A stretch of DNA of 64,000 bases, from contig SHZJ01000009.1 in assembly GCA_009692365.1 (NCBI GenBank), positions 1 to 64,000 on the forward strand, given 5' to 3'. Shown here in pieces: positions 1-8,288 of the stretch. Each line of letters starts with the position of its first letter. Positions within the stretch are counted from its first letter, which is position 1. The notes beneath the pieces are model-generated. The model was not told the DNA's origin. It was given only the letters and a program-made list of their open reading frames with translations, and searched no databases. A program made the translations under genes and the position numbers. Origin of the DNA: Gammaproteobacteria bacterium (GTDB taxonomy: Bacteria > Pseudomonadota > Gammaproteobacteria > Ga0077536).

Positions 1-167
1 GAGAAGCGCTCCAGCCCCCAGTCGCGAGTGCCGTGCTGCCCCATTGGGCTATCCGGTGCGGCACCAATATCGCCAGCCAGCACCAGCACGTCGGCGGTGG
101 GGGCCGGGCGCGGAATAAATTTGGGATCGACCTCAAAATGGAGGTCGCTGAGCAATTGGATGAGCAT
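1..167 (-). CDS. Metallophosphoesterase, 5' end only (runs off the left edge)
   Basis: Reading the minus strand from an ATG at 167 gives 55 codons that stay open to the window edge. The start reads MLIQLLSDLHFEVDP and is followed by LVLAGDIG. The DLH and GDIG motifs are the first two metal-ligand motifs of calcineurin-like phosphoesterases, where Asp and His of DxH and the Asp of GD bind the two metal ions. No signal peptide is seen, so a cytoplasmic enzyme is likely. The gene is divergent from the hybrid kinase on the other strand. Substrate cannot be told from this fragment. No strong ribosome binding site precedes the ATG. Confidence 0.75.
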   Translation of the reverse strand, partial: MLIQLLSDLHFEVDPKFIPRPAPTADVLVLAGDIGAAPDSPMGQHGTRDWGLERF

Positions 168-254
168 AGGGCGTAGTATGCCTAAGTGCGCCGTCCAGAA
201 TCGCGCCATCATGTTCAACCTCGGTGCCAATGCAGGAGCAGCCTAGAGGGCCAA

Positions 255-3200
255 TTGCTAGACATCGGAAAAGGTCGGGCTGAGCAGATTGCTACCGGGC
301 TGGCAGCCCCCGAGGTGGCGCGCGCGCCGTGGGACGCGCTGCTCGCGCTCGCCACCCGCTTCACCGTGACGCTCGACGAGCGCGCACGCGTGCAAAACTG
401 GTCAGTGCTGCGCACCGACTCGGTCTCTCCCACCGATACGCCGCTCTCGGGACGCCTGACGGGCGCGAACTTAGGGGACTTAGTGGACCCGGCCTCATGG
501 CCCTCCATGATAAACGCACTGCGCGGGTGCTTGGCGCGTGGCTACCCCGCGCTCATCGAGATTACTTTCCGCACCCACCCCGACCCGTGGCACTGCACTG
601 TGAGCCGTCTGCACGCAGCGGCCGACGCCGCGCCCCAAGCGCTGTGTTTATTTGAGTCCGCGCAGGCTCACCCACGCCACATCGCCAAGCAGTCGCCGCA
701 CGCCCGCCAACGCGGTTTTGACGAAGCCTTAGCGCATGCGCAGATGGCGTGGTTCGAACGCGACCTCGCAACCGACATCGGCGTTGGGTCCCCCTCATTG
801 GCGGAAATCTATGGGCTAGACAATCCGGTCGGCCCTTGGCACTACGACGACATCCGGGCTCGCATCTTGCCCTCGGACATCGCCAAACAGATCGCGGAAA
901 TTGACACCGGGCTGCGGCGAGGGGTTAGCGATATCGAAGCGCGGGTCATGAAATACCGCATCCAGCGCCCCGATGGCCTAATCCGCGATGTTGAAGTGCG
1001 CTACCGCAATCTCTTTGACAACGCCCGCCCCTACGCCGCCGGGTTTATCTTTGATGTGACGGAAGCCAACGCCACGGCGCGGCAGATTCGCGAAGATAAA
1101 ATCTGGCTGGACGTCATCCTCAACACCAACGAATTCGTCCTGTGGGAACACGACCTCGTCACCGACGTCCTGCGGACCTCGGCGAACTGGGCCGCCTTCT
1201 TTGAACTCCCCGTCGGGTCTTGGACGCAGCAGGATTTTCTTAATCTGGTGCAGCCCGAAGACCTTGAAGTGCTCCACAGCGCGCGACACGACGCCCTCAG
1301 CAGCGGGGCGCCCTACCGACCACAGTTTCGCCTGCGCGGGGCGCAGCGCACACGGTGGTTGGAGTCCAAAGCGCAGGTGCAGCGTAACGCCAAAGGCGAG
1401 CCCGTGCGGTTGGTGGGCTGCACTTGGGACATCACCGCGCAGGTCACCAGCGAGCAGGCCAGTCGTGGCAGTGATGCGCGTCTGACGCAAATTGCGCGGC
1501 TAGTGCCGGGCAGTGTGTTCGAACTCGTGCTGCGGGTGGACGGCACGTGGGCCCTGCCCTACACCAGCGCCAATGTGCAAGACCTGTTCGGCGTCACGCC
1601 CGCGGCAGGCCCCGTCACAGTGCGCGCCCTGCTGCGGCAAATACCCCCGGAGGACCGCAAGGCCCTGGCGCAGGCGCTCCAAAAATCTGCGGAAACCACT
1701 TTGCCGTTGCAGCAAGATTTGCGGGTGAACCAGACCAGCGGGCCGGTTCGCTGGCTGCACTGCCACGCGGTGCCTAAACGTCAGACCGACGGCACCGTGC
1801 ACTGGTACGGCCATTTGGGCGACGTGACGCAGCAACGCAAGGTCGTCGTGCAGCTGCGCCAAAGCGAATTCCGCCTGCAGCTGGCCCTGACCGCCGCCCG
1901 CATGACCGCTTGGGAATGGGACCTCGCCAGCAACGTCTTTGTCCGCTCCGGGGCCGACGCCAGCCGCTTTCGGCGACCCCGTGTCGCGAGGTCGCCAAAA
2001 AATGTGCGCAAACTGATCCATCCCGAAGACCTCGGGCGACTCAGCGCATGCTTTATTGAAGTAGCCAACACCAACAGCCGGGAAGCGTTCGCCTTAGAAC
2101 ATCGGGTCTGCGGGTCCCCACGCCGTCTCAGATGGGTGGAAACCTACGCCCAAGGCATTTTTGATGCCGCCGGCAAGCTCGTTGCCTTCGCGGGCGTCAC
2201 GCAAGACATCACGCAACGACACGCCGCAGAGGACGAGCGCAAGCGCATGAGCCAGCAGGTCATGCAGGCCCAAAAAATGGAGTCCATCGGCATGCTGACC
2301 GGCGGGATCGCCCACGACTTCAACAATATGTTGGGGAGCATTCTGGGCTACGCAGGGCTGGCGATTGCCCATTTTGTCGGCGAGGTCCCGACCGATCTTG
2401 GGCGCTATCTGGGTGAAGTCGTCAACGCGGGAGCGCGCGCGCGCGAGTTGGTCGCCCAATTGCTGGCATTCAGTCGAGGAGAGAGCGCCGAAATCACCGC
2501 CCTGTCCGTCGGCCCGGCAATCGACCAAGCACTGCGGCTGTTGCGCTCGACGCTGCCGAGCCGGGTCGAGTTCCGGGTCGACCTCGACCCCCAGCTACCC
2601 CTGGTCTTCGCGAACGGGGTGCAGTTGCAGCAGGTGCTGGTCAATCTGTGCGTTAATGCGCGCGACGCCATCGTCGGCACGGGGGTGATCCGCGTGGGTG
2701 CCTACCCGGTCACGCTAGCTGGCGCGGTGTGCGCTTCGTGCTTTGAACGCTTTGAAGGCGGCTTTGTCTCGCTGAGCGTCACCGATAACGGCGCGGGAAT
2801 TCCCGAAGCACAGCGGTCGCGAGTCTTCGAGCCTTTTTTCACCACCAAGGCGGTAGGGCAAGGTTCGGGCATGGGCTTGGCCGTGATCCACGGTATCGTA
2901 CATGGCCAAGCGGGGCACGTTTTGCTCGCCAGCACGCCGGGCGGCGGCACCAAATTCGAAATTCTGCTGCCGGTTGCAAAACCAGCGAACGGGGTGCCCG
3001 AAACTGCCCCGCCGGCGCCGCTCAAACCCACGGCTACGGCCCATATCCTGCTGGTGGACGACGACGAGATGGTGGCGAGGGTTATGACCGAAATACTGAC
3101 GCTTGCGGGCCACACCGTAGCCTCCTTCACGGACCCGCAGGCGGCGCTCGAGGCTTTTTCCCAGCGCCCAGCGGCATTTGACCTCGTCATTGCCGATCTG

Positions 3201-3410
3201 AACATGCCGGGCCTCAGCGGTGTTGAGCTGGCCGCGGCAATCTGCACCCGGCGCCCCCAACTGCCCATATTGATCCTCACCGGCTACCTCGCGCCAGAGC
3301 TCCCTCACGCCGGGCGGGCGGCGAGCATCCGGGCGGTGTTGCCCAAACCAATCGCGCGCGCGCAGTTGCTGACGGCCGTTGCAGCAGCCGTAGTCGGCGA
3401 CCCACCCTAG
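255..3410 (+). CDS. PAS-domain hybrid sensor histidine kinase with C-terminal receiver
   Basis: About 1051 residues with no membrane segments, so probably a soluble sensor. The N-terminal two thirds hold about five PAS/PAC-like units (motifs such as GFIFDVTE, VGCTWDIT, YGHLGDVT and FAGVTQDIT end them). The H-box GGIAHDFNNMLGS has the phospho-acceptor His near residue 687. The ATPase domain has N-box NLCVNARDAI, G1 DNGAGI and G2 GSGMGLAV. A receiver domain (ILLVDDDE, phospho-acceptor Asp near 981 in ADLNMPG, conserved Lys in PKPI) ends the protein. The frame is open from a GTG at 186, but that lies only 19 bp from the divergent gene. TTG at 255 has GAGGG 4 nt upstream and is preferred. No partner response regulator lies nearby, so the target is unknown. 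Confidence 0.88.
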   Translation: MLDIGKGRAEQIATGLAAPEVARAPWDALLALATRFTVTLDERARVQNWSVLRTDSVSPTDTPLSGRLTGANLGDLVDPASWPSMINALRGCLARGYPALIEITFRTHPDPWHCTVSRLHAAADAAPQALCLFESAQAHPRHIAKQSPHARQRGFDEALAHAQMAWFERDLATDIGVGSPSLAEIYGLDNPVGPWHYDDIRARILPSDIAKQIAEIDTGLRRGVSDIEARVMKYRIQRPDGLIRDVEVRYRNLFDNARPYAAGFIFDVTEANATARQIREDKIWLDVILNTNEFVLWEHDLVTDVLRTSANWAAFFELPVGSWTQQDFLNLVQPEDLEVLHSARHDALSSGAPYRPQFRLRGAQRTRWLESKAQVQRNAKGEPVRLVGCTWDITAQVTSEQASRGSDARLTQIARLVPGSVFELVLRVDGTWALPYTSANVQDLFGVTPAAGPVTVRALLRQIPPEDRKALAQALQKSAETTLPLQQDLRVNQTSGPVRWLHCHAVPKRQTDGTVHWYGHLGDVTQQRKVVVQLRQSEFRLQLALTAARMTAWEWDLASNVFVRSGADASRFRRPRVARSPKNVRKLIHPEDLGRLSACFIEVANTNSREAFALEHRVCGSPRRLRWVETYAQGIFDAAGKLVAFAGVTQDITQRHAAEDERKRMSQQVMQAQKMESIGMLTGGIAHDFNNMLGSILGYAGLAIAHFVGEVPTDLGRYLGEVVNAGARARELVAQLLAFSRGESAEITALSVGPAIDQALRLLRSTLPSRVEFRVDLDPQLPLVFANGVQLQQVLVNLCVNARDAIVGTGVIRVGAYPVTLAGAVCASCFERFEGGFVSLSVTDNGAGIPEAQRSRVFEPFFTTKAVGQGSGMGLAVIHGIVHGQAGHVLLASTPGGGTKFEILLPVAKPANGVPETAPPAPLKPTATAHILLVDDDEMVARVMTEILTLAGHTVASFTDPQAALEAFSQRPAAFDLVIADLNMPGLSGVELAAAICTRRPQLPILILTGYLAPELPHAGRAASIRAVLPKPIARAQLLTAVAAAVVGDPP

Positions 3411-3414
3411 CCTT

Positions 3415-3455
3415 GCGGCCCGCCGAGCCGGCGCCAAGCTAGGCCCGCGGGCCGC
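3415..3455. terminator. Hairpin between convergent genes
   Basis: Perfect 9-bp inverted repeat (GCGGCCCGC at 3415-3423, GCGGGCCGC at 3447-3455) between the kinase stop and the end of the convergent small membrane protein gene. There is no T tract, so it is only terminator-like. Confidence 0.4.
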
Positions 3456-3789
3456 GCCGCGCTGCCCGGACCGCCTCTTCATGGGCGTGCGCCGCCGGCC
3501 GATTATTTTGCCCGGGCGGCGGCTCGCTTGGCGTTTCCCGGATGACCTCACCTTCGATGACAGCCCTCCTGCCGGGCACGCCGCCCCGCGCACGAACAGC
3601 CCGAGTTTTCCACCACCAGTAGCCACCAAACAGTGCGCCTAGCACCAACACCACCGCGAGCAGCAGCACCGACAAAACCAGCGCCGCAGCCAAGCTCGCG
3701 ATGCCGCCCAGCACCGCCAACGGGCGCCACCAGCGCGAGTAGCGCCCGGGACGGGACGGCGAGGCAGGTCTTTGCCCGTTAAGCGGCAT
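3439..3789 (-). CDS. Small single-pass membrane protein of unknown function
   Basis: 116 residues from the ATG at 3789, whose start overlaps the end of the upstream gene by 11 bp, so translation is probably coupled. A basic N-terminus (about 20 residues) is followed by one long hydrophobic segment (about residues 23-50, rich in Leu, Val and Ala), then GGYWWWKTRAVRARGG and a hydrophilic tail. The tail contains RRAVIEGEVIRETP and ends in basic residues. I do not recognise a family. The overlap with the upstream unknown gene suggests the two proteins act together. A reading frame upstream of 3789 is open but lies inside the neighbouring gene and has no membrane-protein character. Confidence 0.6.
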   Translation of the reverse strand: MPLNGQRPASPSRPGRYSRWWRPLAVLGGIASLAAALVLSVLLLAVVLVLGALFGGYWWWKTRAVRARGGVPGRRAVIEGEVIRETPSEPPPGQNNRPAAHAHEEAVRAARRGPRA

Positions 3790-4813
3790 GGGTAGGCGCG
3801 GAGAGTCGCAGCACGTCCACCAGCGCCGCCGGGCTGTCGGCGGCACGCTTGTAGATGTGCGCGGTACAACTACCGTCCGCTCGGGCCGGTTGCTCAAATA
3901 ACCAATGCACCCGTCCGTACCACGCCAAGGTCGCGGTCCCGTTCCAGATGGGGCAGTGGCTGCAGTACACCGGTAACCGCGGCAAGCCAAAGGTCAATGG
4001 GCCCGCCGTTTCCACAAACGGCAGGGCCTGTGGCCCCGCATACGCCCCCATCACGCGCAGCCGCCCGCCGCTGCCACAGAGCGACTGGCTCAACGTGTAG
4101 CGCTGAGCGTCTTCACTCACGGTGAGATTGCCCATGTGCATCTTCAATAGAAACGCTGAGGCTTGGGCAAATTCGGCGGCGCTTAGGTCCTCCCATTTGT
4201 CAAAGCCCGCCCGCTGGCCCTGCGCGCTGTCCATTTGGAAGCGCAGCAGACCCTCCTCGCCGCCGTGACGCAGAGCAAAGGCCATGCTGTCGGCCATCCA
4301 GCGCACGAGGCGGTCGTGGAGTGGTAGATAGAGCACCGCTACTTTGTGCTCCACCAGCGCCTGCGCGCCGGCCGCATCGCCGGCAAGAATCGCGGCCAAT
4401 ACCGCGGCCGCATTGGCCCGATGTGCAGGCTCAAAACCGGCCTCAGCGGCGCTGAGGCTGGCCTCGAAGGCGGCGCTCGCCGGCACCACCCCGGGGCCCG
4501 CCTGCACGGGGCCCGGGGTGGTGCCCCACGCGGCCTGCGCCAAGGCATCGATATCCTGCGCGAAGTCGCGCAAATGCGCGCATAACGCCTCCTCCTTGGC
4601 GGTGCGCAGCGCCAGTGCCAGCAACAAGGGCTGCATCACCCGCAAGGTAATGCCGAGGCCGCGATACATCAGGGTGTATTCCTTGGCGAGGCTGCGCGCC
4701 ATGCCGTCGCCGTCCTCGACCAACCGCGCCGCGGTGGCCAAATCGCCCGCCGCCAAGGCCGCGCGCAAGGTGTCGCTCAAGCGCTTACCCCAATCCGCCA
4801 TTGCTACCGTCAT
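3779..4813 (-). CDS. Conserved-looking hypothetical protein, unknown function
   Basis: 344 residues starting MTVAMADWGKRL at an ATG preceded by AGAGGCACACC, the best ribosome binding site in the frame; upstream codons read as non-coding. No signal peptide or clear membrane helix. The N-terminal half is helical and rich in Ala and Leu. The C-terminal half has a CSHCP motif (LPVYCSHCPIWNG) and aromatic residues, and looks like a globular domain that could bind a ligand or metal through the two cysteines. I do not recognise the family. The downstream small membrane protein gene overlaps its stop codon. An internal ATG at 4801 is an alternative start. Confidence 0.65.
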   Translation of the reverse strand: MTVAMADWGKRLSDTLRAALAAGDLATAARLVEDGDGMARSLAKEYTLMYRGLGITLRVMQPLLLALALRTAKEEALCAHLRDFAQDIDALAQAAWGTTPGPVQAGPGVVPASAAFEASLSAAEAGFEPAHRANAAAVLAAILAGDAAGAQALVEHKVAVLYLPLHDRLVRWMADSMAFALRHGGEEGLLRFQMDSAQGQRAGFDKWEDLSAAEFAQASAFLLKMHMGNLTVSEDAQRYTLSQSLCGSGGRLRVMGAYAGPQALPFVETAGPLTFGLPRLPVYCSHCPIWNGTATLAWYGRVHWLFEQPARADGSCTAHIYKRAADSPAALVDVLRLSAPTHAA

Positions 4814-5024
4814 GGTGTGCCTCTGCTGGTTGATGGTTGTGTGGCGAGTCACCTTGCCACTTGGCGTGACCCGCGGCAATCAGCGGGGCGGCTGGCACCC
4901 GCATCGACGCGACCACAACGCCCGGGGCGGCCCGGCTCCGCCATCAACCCGGCCGTGAAATCTGCGCCCACCCGCACCGCCCGGGGCGGTCCCCACGCAC
5001 AGCGTTGCGGACTAGACTGACGAG

Positions 5025-5897
5025 GTGTCGCATGCCCTGCCAACTAGCTTAGTTGCCGCCCTGCTCTGGCTCGCCGGCAGCGGGCTGCTCGGTGGTTGCT
5101 CGCCGGCGCCCGCACCCGCTGACGAGTTGGCCGATTACGCCTATCACGATGCGCCCGACCGCGGCCATTGCGCGCCGGCCAGTCGGCTGGGCGCGGCCGG
5201 CGCCAGCGACGAACTCAGCACCCCGGAGGGGGTGCGCTACGTCGTGCGAACGCCACGGAATTATCGCGCCGAGAGTGCGCACCCCCTGCTCGTCGTCTAC
5301 GCGCCCGCCGGCCAGACTGCGGCGGCGAGTGAGCGTTATAGCGGGCTCACGGCGGCGGCCACCGCACGGGGGTTTTTGGTGGTCTACGCGGCGGCACAGC
5401 GGCCCTCGCTGGCGGGGATCCGGGCCTTGGCGCAGCTGCCGGCGGCGGTCGCGGCGCGCTGGTGTGTGGCCCCAACCCAGATCTACGCGACCGGCCACTC
5501 CGATGGCGGAACGGCCACCACGGCCATCGCCGTCCTGCCTGACGGGCCGCAGCCCTTTGCCGCGATTGCGCCCAGCGCTGCGGGCTTCACCGCCGCGGAC
5601 CTGCGCGGCTATCGCTGCCCACCGCCCGTGCGGGTGATGGTGCTGCATAATGCTGACGATGCGTTGTTCCCCGGGTGGGGCGCACAGGCGGTGGGCTGGT
5701 GGGCGCAGTGCAACGGTTGCGCGCTGGCGGGAGCCACCCGCGACCCCAGCGGCTGCCTGCACTATGCCCACTGTGCGAGGGGTGCCGAGACGCGCTACTG
5801 CGAACGCCCCGGCGCTCACCGCAGATGGCCCACCAGCGCCGCCGAGTTGCTGGATTTTTTCCAAGCCACGCCTGCCGCGGCGCCCACCCAACCTTGA
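5025..5897 (+). CDS. PHB depolymerase / feruloyl esterase-like lipoprotein (LpqC type)
   Basis: 290 residues from a GTG start. The N-terminus is a lipoprotein signal peptide: hydrophobic SLVAALLWLAGSGLLGG followed directly by Cys (lipobox LGGC), so the mature protein should be lipid-anchored facing the periplasm or surface. The alpha/beta-hydrolase core shows PLLVVYAPAG and the nucleophile elbow GHSDGG, typical of secreted poly(3-hydroxybutyrate) depolymerase and feruloyl esterase relatives. A later VLHNADDALFP segment probably carries the catalytic Asp, and a His near the C-terminus (GAHRRWP) completes the triad. It ends 15 bp before copC on the same strand; a functional link with copper is not evident. 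Exact ester substrate unknown. Confidence 0.75.
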   Translation: MSHALPTSLVAALLWLAGSGLLGGCSPAPAPADELADYAYHDAPDRGHCAPASRLGAAGASDELSTPEGVRYVVRTPRNYRAESAHPLLVVYAPAGQTAAASERYSGLTAAATARGFLVVYAAAQRPSLAGIRALAQLPAAVAARWCVAPTQIYATGHSDGGTATTAIAVLPDGPQPFAAIAPSAAGFTAADLRGYRCPPPVRVMVLHNADDALFPGWGAQAVGWWAQCNGCALAGATRDPSGCLHYAHCARGAETRYCERPGAHRRWPTSAAELLDFFQATPAAAPTQP

Positions 5898-5912
5898 CCC
5901 AGGAGATTCGTG

Positions 5913-6299
5913 ATGCTTTGGCTGCCCCATCGTTCCTTGCTCGCCGGCTGTCTGGCCGTCAGTCTGGCCGCAAGCCCGGTGTGGTGTGCGGCTCATGCCC
6001 GCCTCGAGCAGGCTGAACCGGCGCGGCGCGCTACCCTCGCTGCCGCGCCAACCCAGGTGCGCCTGCGCTTTAGCGAAGCCGTTGAACTGCAGTATTCCCA
6101 CCTCAGCGTGACCGACAACGCCGGACACGTCCTGAGCACCGCGCCCACCCTCGCCGCTGACGCGAAGACGCTAGCACTGGCGCTACCCATGCTGGCGCCC
6201 GGTGCCTACAGCGTGCACTACCGGGTCTTGTCGGTAGATGGTCATGTGATCGAGTCTACCTACCGCTTCACCGTGCGCGCGCCCGCCGGCGAAAAATGA
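5913..6299 (+). CDS. copC: Copper-binding periplasmic protein CopC
   Basis: 128 residues. The ATG at 5913 lies 7 nt after AGGAG and is preferred over the GTG three bases earlier. A signal peptide (hydrophobic core CLAVSLAASPVW) should be cut so that the mature protein begins at or near the His of AAHARLEQAEPA. In the CopC family that N-terminal His forms the Cu(II) site with a C-terminal Asp-x-His, here VDGHV near the end. The beta-sandwich core shows LRFSEAVEL and SVHYRVLS. Its stop overlaps the start of copD by 4 bp (ATGA). It lies convergent to a pmoCAB operon, and relatives of copC/copD accompany many copper monooxygenase operons, so supply or buffering of copper for that enzyme is likely. 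Confidence 0.92.
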   Translation: MLWLPHRSLLAGCLAVSLAASPVWCAAHARLEQAEPARRATLAAAPTQVRLRFSEAVELQYSHLSVTDNAGHVLSTAPTLAADAKTLALALPMLAPGAYSVHYRVLSVDGHVIESTYRFTVRAPAGEK

Positions 6300-8233
6300 T
6301 CGTCGTCCTCAGCGGCCTGACGCACTGGCTGGCGCTCGTCGCATGGCTCGCGCTGCCGGGTTGCTGCACTTTGCGCTACCTCACCCGCGCGCACGGGCGG
6401 CCGGGGCGCGATCCGCTGCTGCGCATCACGGGCTGGCTGGTGGCACTGGCTGCGGCCAGTTCGCTGGCGGTGCTGGCGTTGCGCGCCGCGCAGGCCAGCG
6501 GCGACCCGCGCGCGGCGCTCCAGCCCACCGCTTGGCTAGACTTTGCCCGCGCCACCCGCAGCGGACAGCTGCTGGCGCTGCGCAGCCTTTTGGCGCTCGC
6601 TGGCGTTGCGCTGTGCACTAGCCGGGCGTGGCGCACGGGCGCGCCGGCGGCGCTGGCCGGCCTCGCGGCGTTAACCTTCGCCGGTTTGCTCTGCGCCTCG
6701 CCCGCCAGCCACGGGGCCAACGGTGGTGCGGGGCTTATTTTGATCCACGGCCTGCATCTCGCCACCGCGGCCTGGTGGTTTGGGGGCTTGCTGGCGCTGG
6801 TGGTCTGGTTCACCCAAGCACCGGGCCCCGCGCGTGCCGCCACCCTAGGGGCGCTGGCGTGGTTCTCCACCCGCGCCCTGCCCATCATCCTCATCACCCT
6901 GATGTCAGGGCTGGTCCTCGCGTGGACGCAAATCGCCCCGGTCTGGGCCAGCCTCATCGCTACCCCCTACGGCGTGCTGCTCAGCGCCAAGCTCACCGTG
7001 CTGGCGGGCGTTTTGCTAATCGCCGCCCAGACCCGGTGGCGCTGGTTACCGCGTGGCTTGCCCGCCACCCCGGTGCCGGAGCGCCATTGGCGGAGATTGG
7101 GGCGTGCGCTGCGCGCCGAGTTTGCGCTGGCGCTGGTGCTCGTGGCGCTGGCGACGGCGCTGGCGAGCAGTATTCCGGGTCGCCACGCGGCGATCGACGA
7201 CTGGCCTTACCCGTGGCGTTTCTCGTGGGTGGCGAGCTGGCCAGAACCCGGGGTGCCGGGCTGCTTGGCCACCGGTCTGGCGTTGCTGCTGGTCGGGCTA
7301 GCGAGCGGCGTGCGCCGCCATCACGCGGGGCTGACGAGCGCCAGTGTGGCCGCGGGCTTGAGCCTCATCTTGACGGCGCTGGCGGTGCCCGCGAGCCGCG
7401 ACACCTATCGCACCCCTAGCGTGCCGTTCGACGCCATTTCCATTGCGCAGGGCGCGGCGCTCTACACCCAGCACTGCAGTAGCTGCCATGGCCTGCAGGG
7501 CCAAGGCGACGGCCCGTTGGCGCAGAGCACCCCCACGGCGCCGGTCAATCTACTCACCGAACCCCATACCACCCGTCACACCGCCGGTGATTTTTTTCAC
7601 TGGCTGACGTATGGCATCCCGGGCGCCGGCATGCCGAGCTTTGCAGCGGTGCTCGACGAGGATGCACGCTGGGACGTGGTCAATTTCCTGCACGCCGAGA
7701 GCCGCGGCTACGACGCCCGAATTTTGCGCACCGGCAGCGTGCCGCGGCGCCCCGCGGCGGGTCTTGCCGCCCCCGACTTTGCGTGGCAAACGCGCGCCGG
7801 GGAGCGCGGCACGCTGCGCACTGCCGAGCCCGCGCTCGCCGTGGTGGTGGTGCTCTACACCCTGCCGGCCAGCCGCGCCCGCTTGCACGAACTGGCCAGC
7901 CTGCCCTGGACCACCCTGGGTGCGCGTGTACTGGCCGTGCCGCTCACCGGTGCGGCGACCAGCCTACCCTTCGCGGTGACCGAAAACGCGGCGGCGATCG
8001 CGCGCACCTACGCCGAGTTTCGGCGCAGCCTGAGTGATCCTGATTTATTTGGCGCCGGTACGTGGCCCGACCACCTGGAATTGCTGGTCGACCGTTTTGG
8101 CTATCTACGCGCCCGCTGGATCCCCGCGCAAGACGGCCCCGGCTGGGCGCAGCCCGGCGTGCTGGCCGCCGAAATTACGCGCCTGAACGCCGAGCCACGG
8201 CTGCTGCCACCACCCGCAGAACACGTGCATTGA
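6296..8233 (+). CDS. copD: CopD-family membrane protein fused to cytochrome c and a thioredoxin-like domain
   Basis: 645 residues, starting at an ATG overlapping the copC stop. Residues 1 to about 375 are a CopD-type copper-import membrane domain with about eight hydrophobic helices. Residues about 380-475 are a class I cytochrome c with heme motif C394-SS-C397-H398 and probable axial Met446 in GAGMPSF. The last about 160 residues begin AAPDFAWQTRAGERG and resemble a thioredoxin/AhpC-like fold without a CxxC pair. CopD proteins are usually about 300 residues, so this is an unusual three-part fusion. It joins copper transport to a periplasmic electron carrier. Together with copC and the neighbouring pmo genes, it probably serves copper loading or redox control of the monooxygenase. 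Confidence 0.88.
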   Translation: MIVVLSGLTHWLALVAWLALPGCCTLRYLTRAHGRPGRDPLLRITGWLVALAAASSLAVLALRAAQASGDPRAALQPTAWLDFARATRSGQLLALRSLLALAGVALCTSRAWRTGAPAALAGLAALTFAGLLCASPASHGANGGAGLILIHGLHLATAAWWFGGLLALVVWFTQAPGPARAATLGALAWFSTRALPIILITLMSGLVLAWTQIAPVWASLIATPYGVLLSAKLTVLAGVLLIAAQTRWRWLPRGLPATPVPERHWRRLGRALRAEFALALVLVALATALASSIPGRHAAIDDWPYPWRFSWVASWPEPGVPGCLATGLALLLVGLASGVRRHHAGLTSASVAAGLSLILTALAVPASRDTYRTPSVPFDAISIAQGAALYTQHCSSCHGLQGQGDGPLAQSTPTAPVNLLTEPHTTRHTAGDFFHWLTYGIPGAGMPSFAAVLDEDARWDVVNFLHAESRGYDARILRTGSVPRRPAAGLAAPDFAWQTRAGERGTLRTAEPALAVVVVLYTLPASRARLHELASLPWTTLGARVLAVPLTGAATSLPFAVTENAAAIARTYAEFRRSLSDPDLFGAGTWPDHLELLVDRFGYLRARWIPAQDGPGWAQPGVLAAEITRLNAEPRLLPPPAEHVH

Positions 8234-8288
8234 GCGCACGGCCCACGCTGCGTACACCAATCAGCGCTCGCGGCTCAGGACTCAGGAC

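Noticed and set aside
5049-6128. 359-codon minus-strand frame opposite the esterase and copC
   Set aside because: Gly/Arg-rich sequence without motifs, opposite a lipoprotein esterase and copC that are clearly coding.
6296-8233. Possibility that CopD, cytochrome c and the thioredoxin-like part are separate genes
   Set aside because: One continuous frame with no internal ribosome binding site at the domain borders; treated as a fusion.
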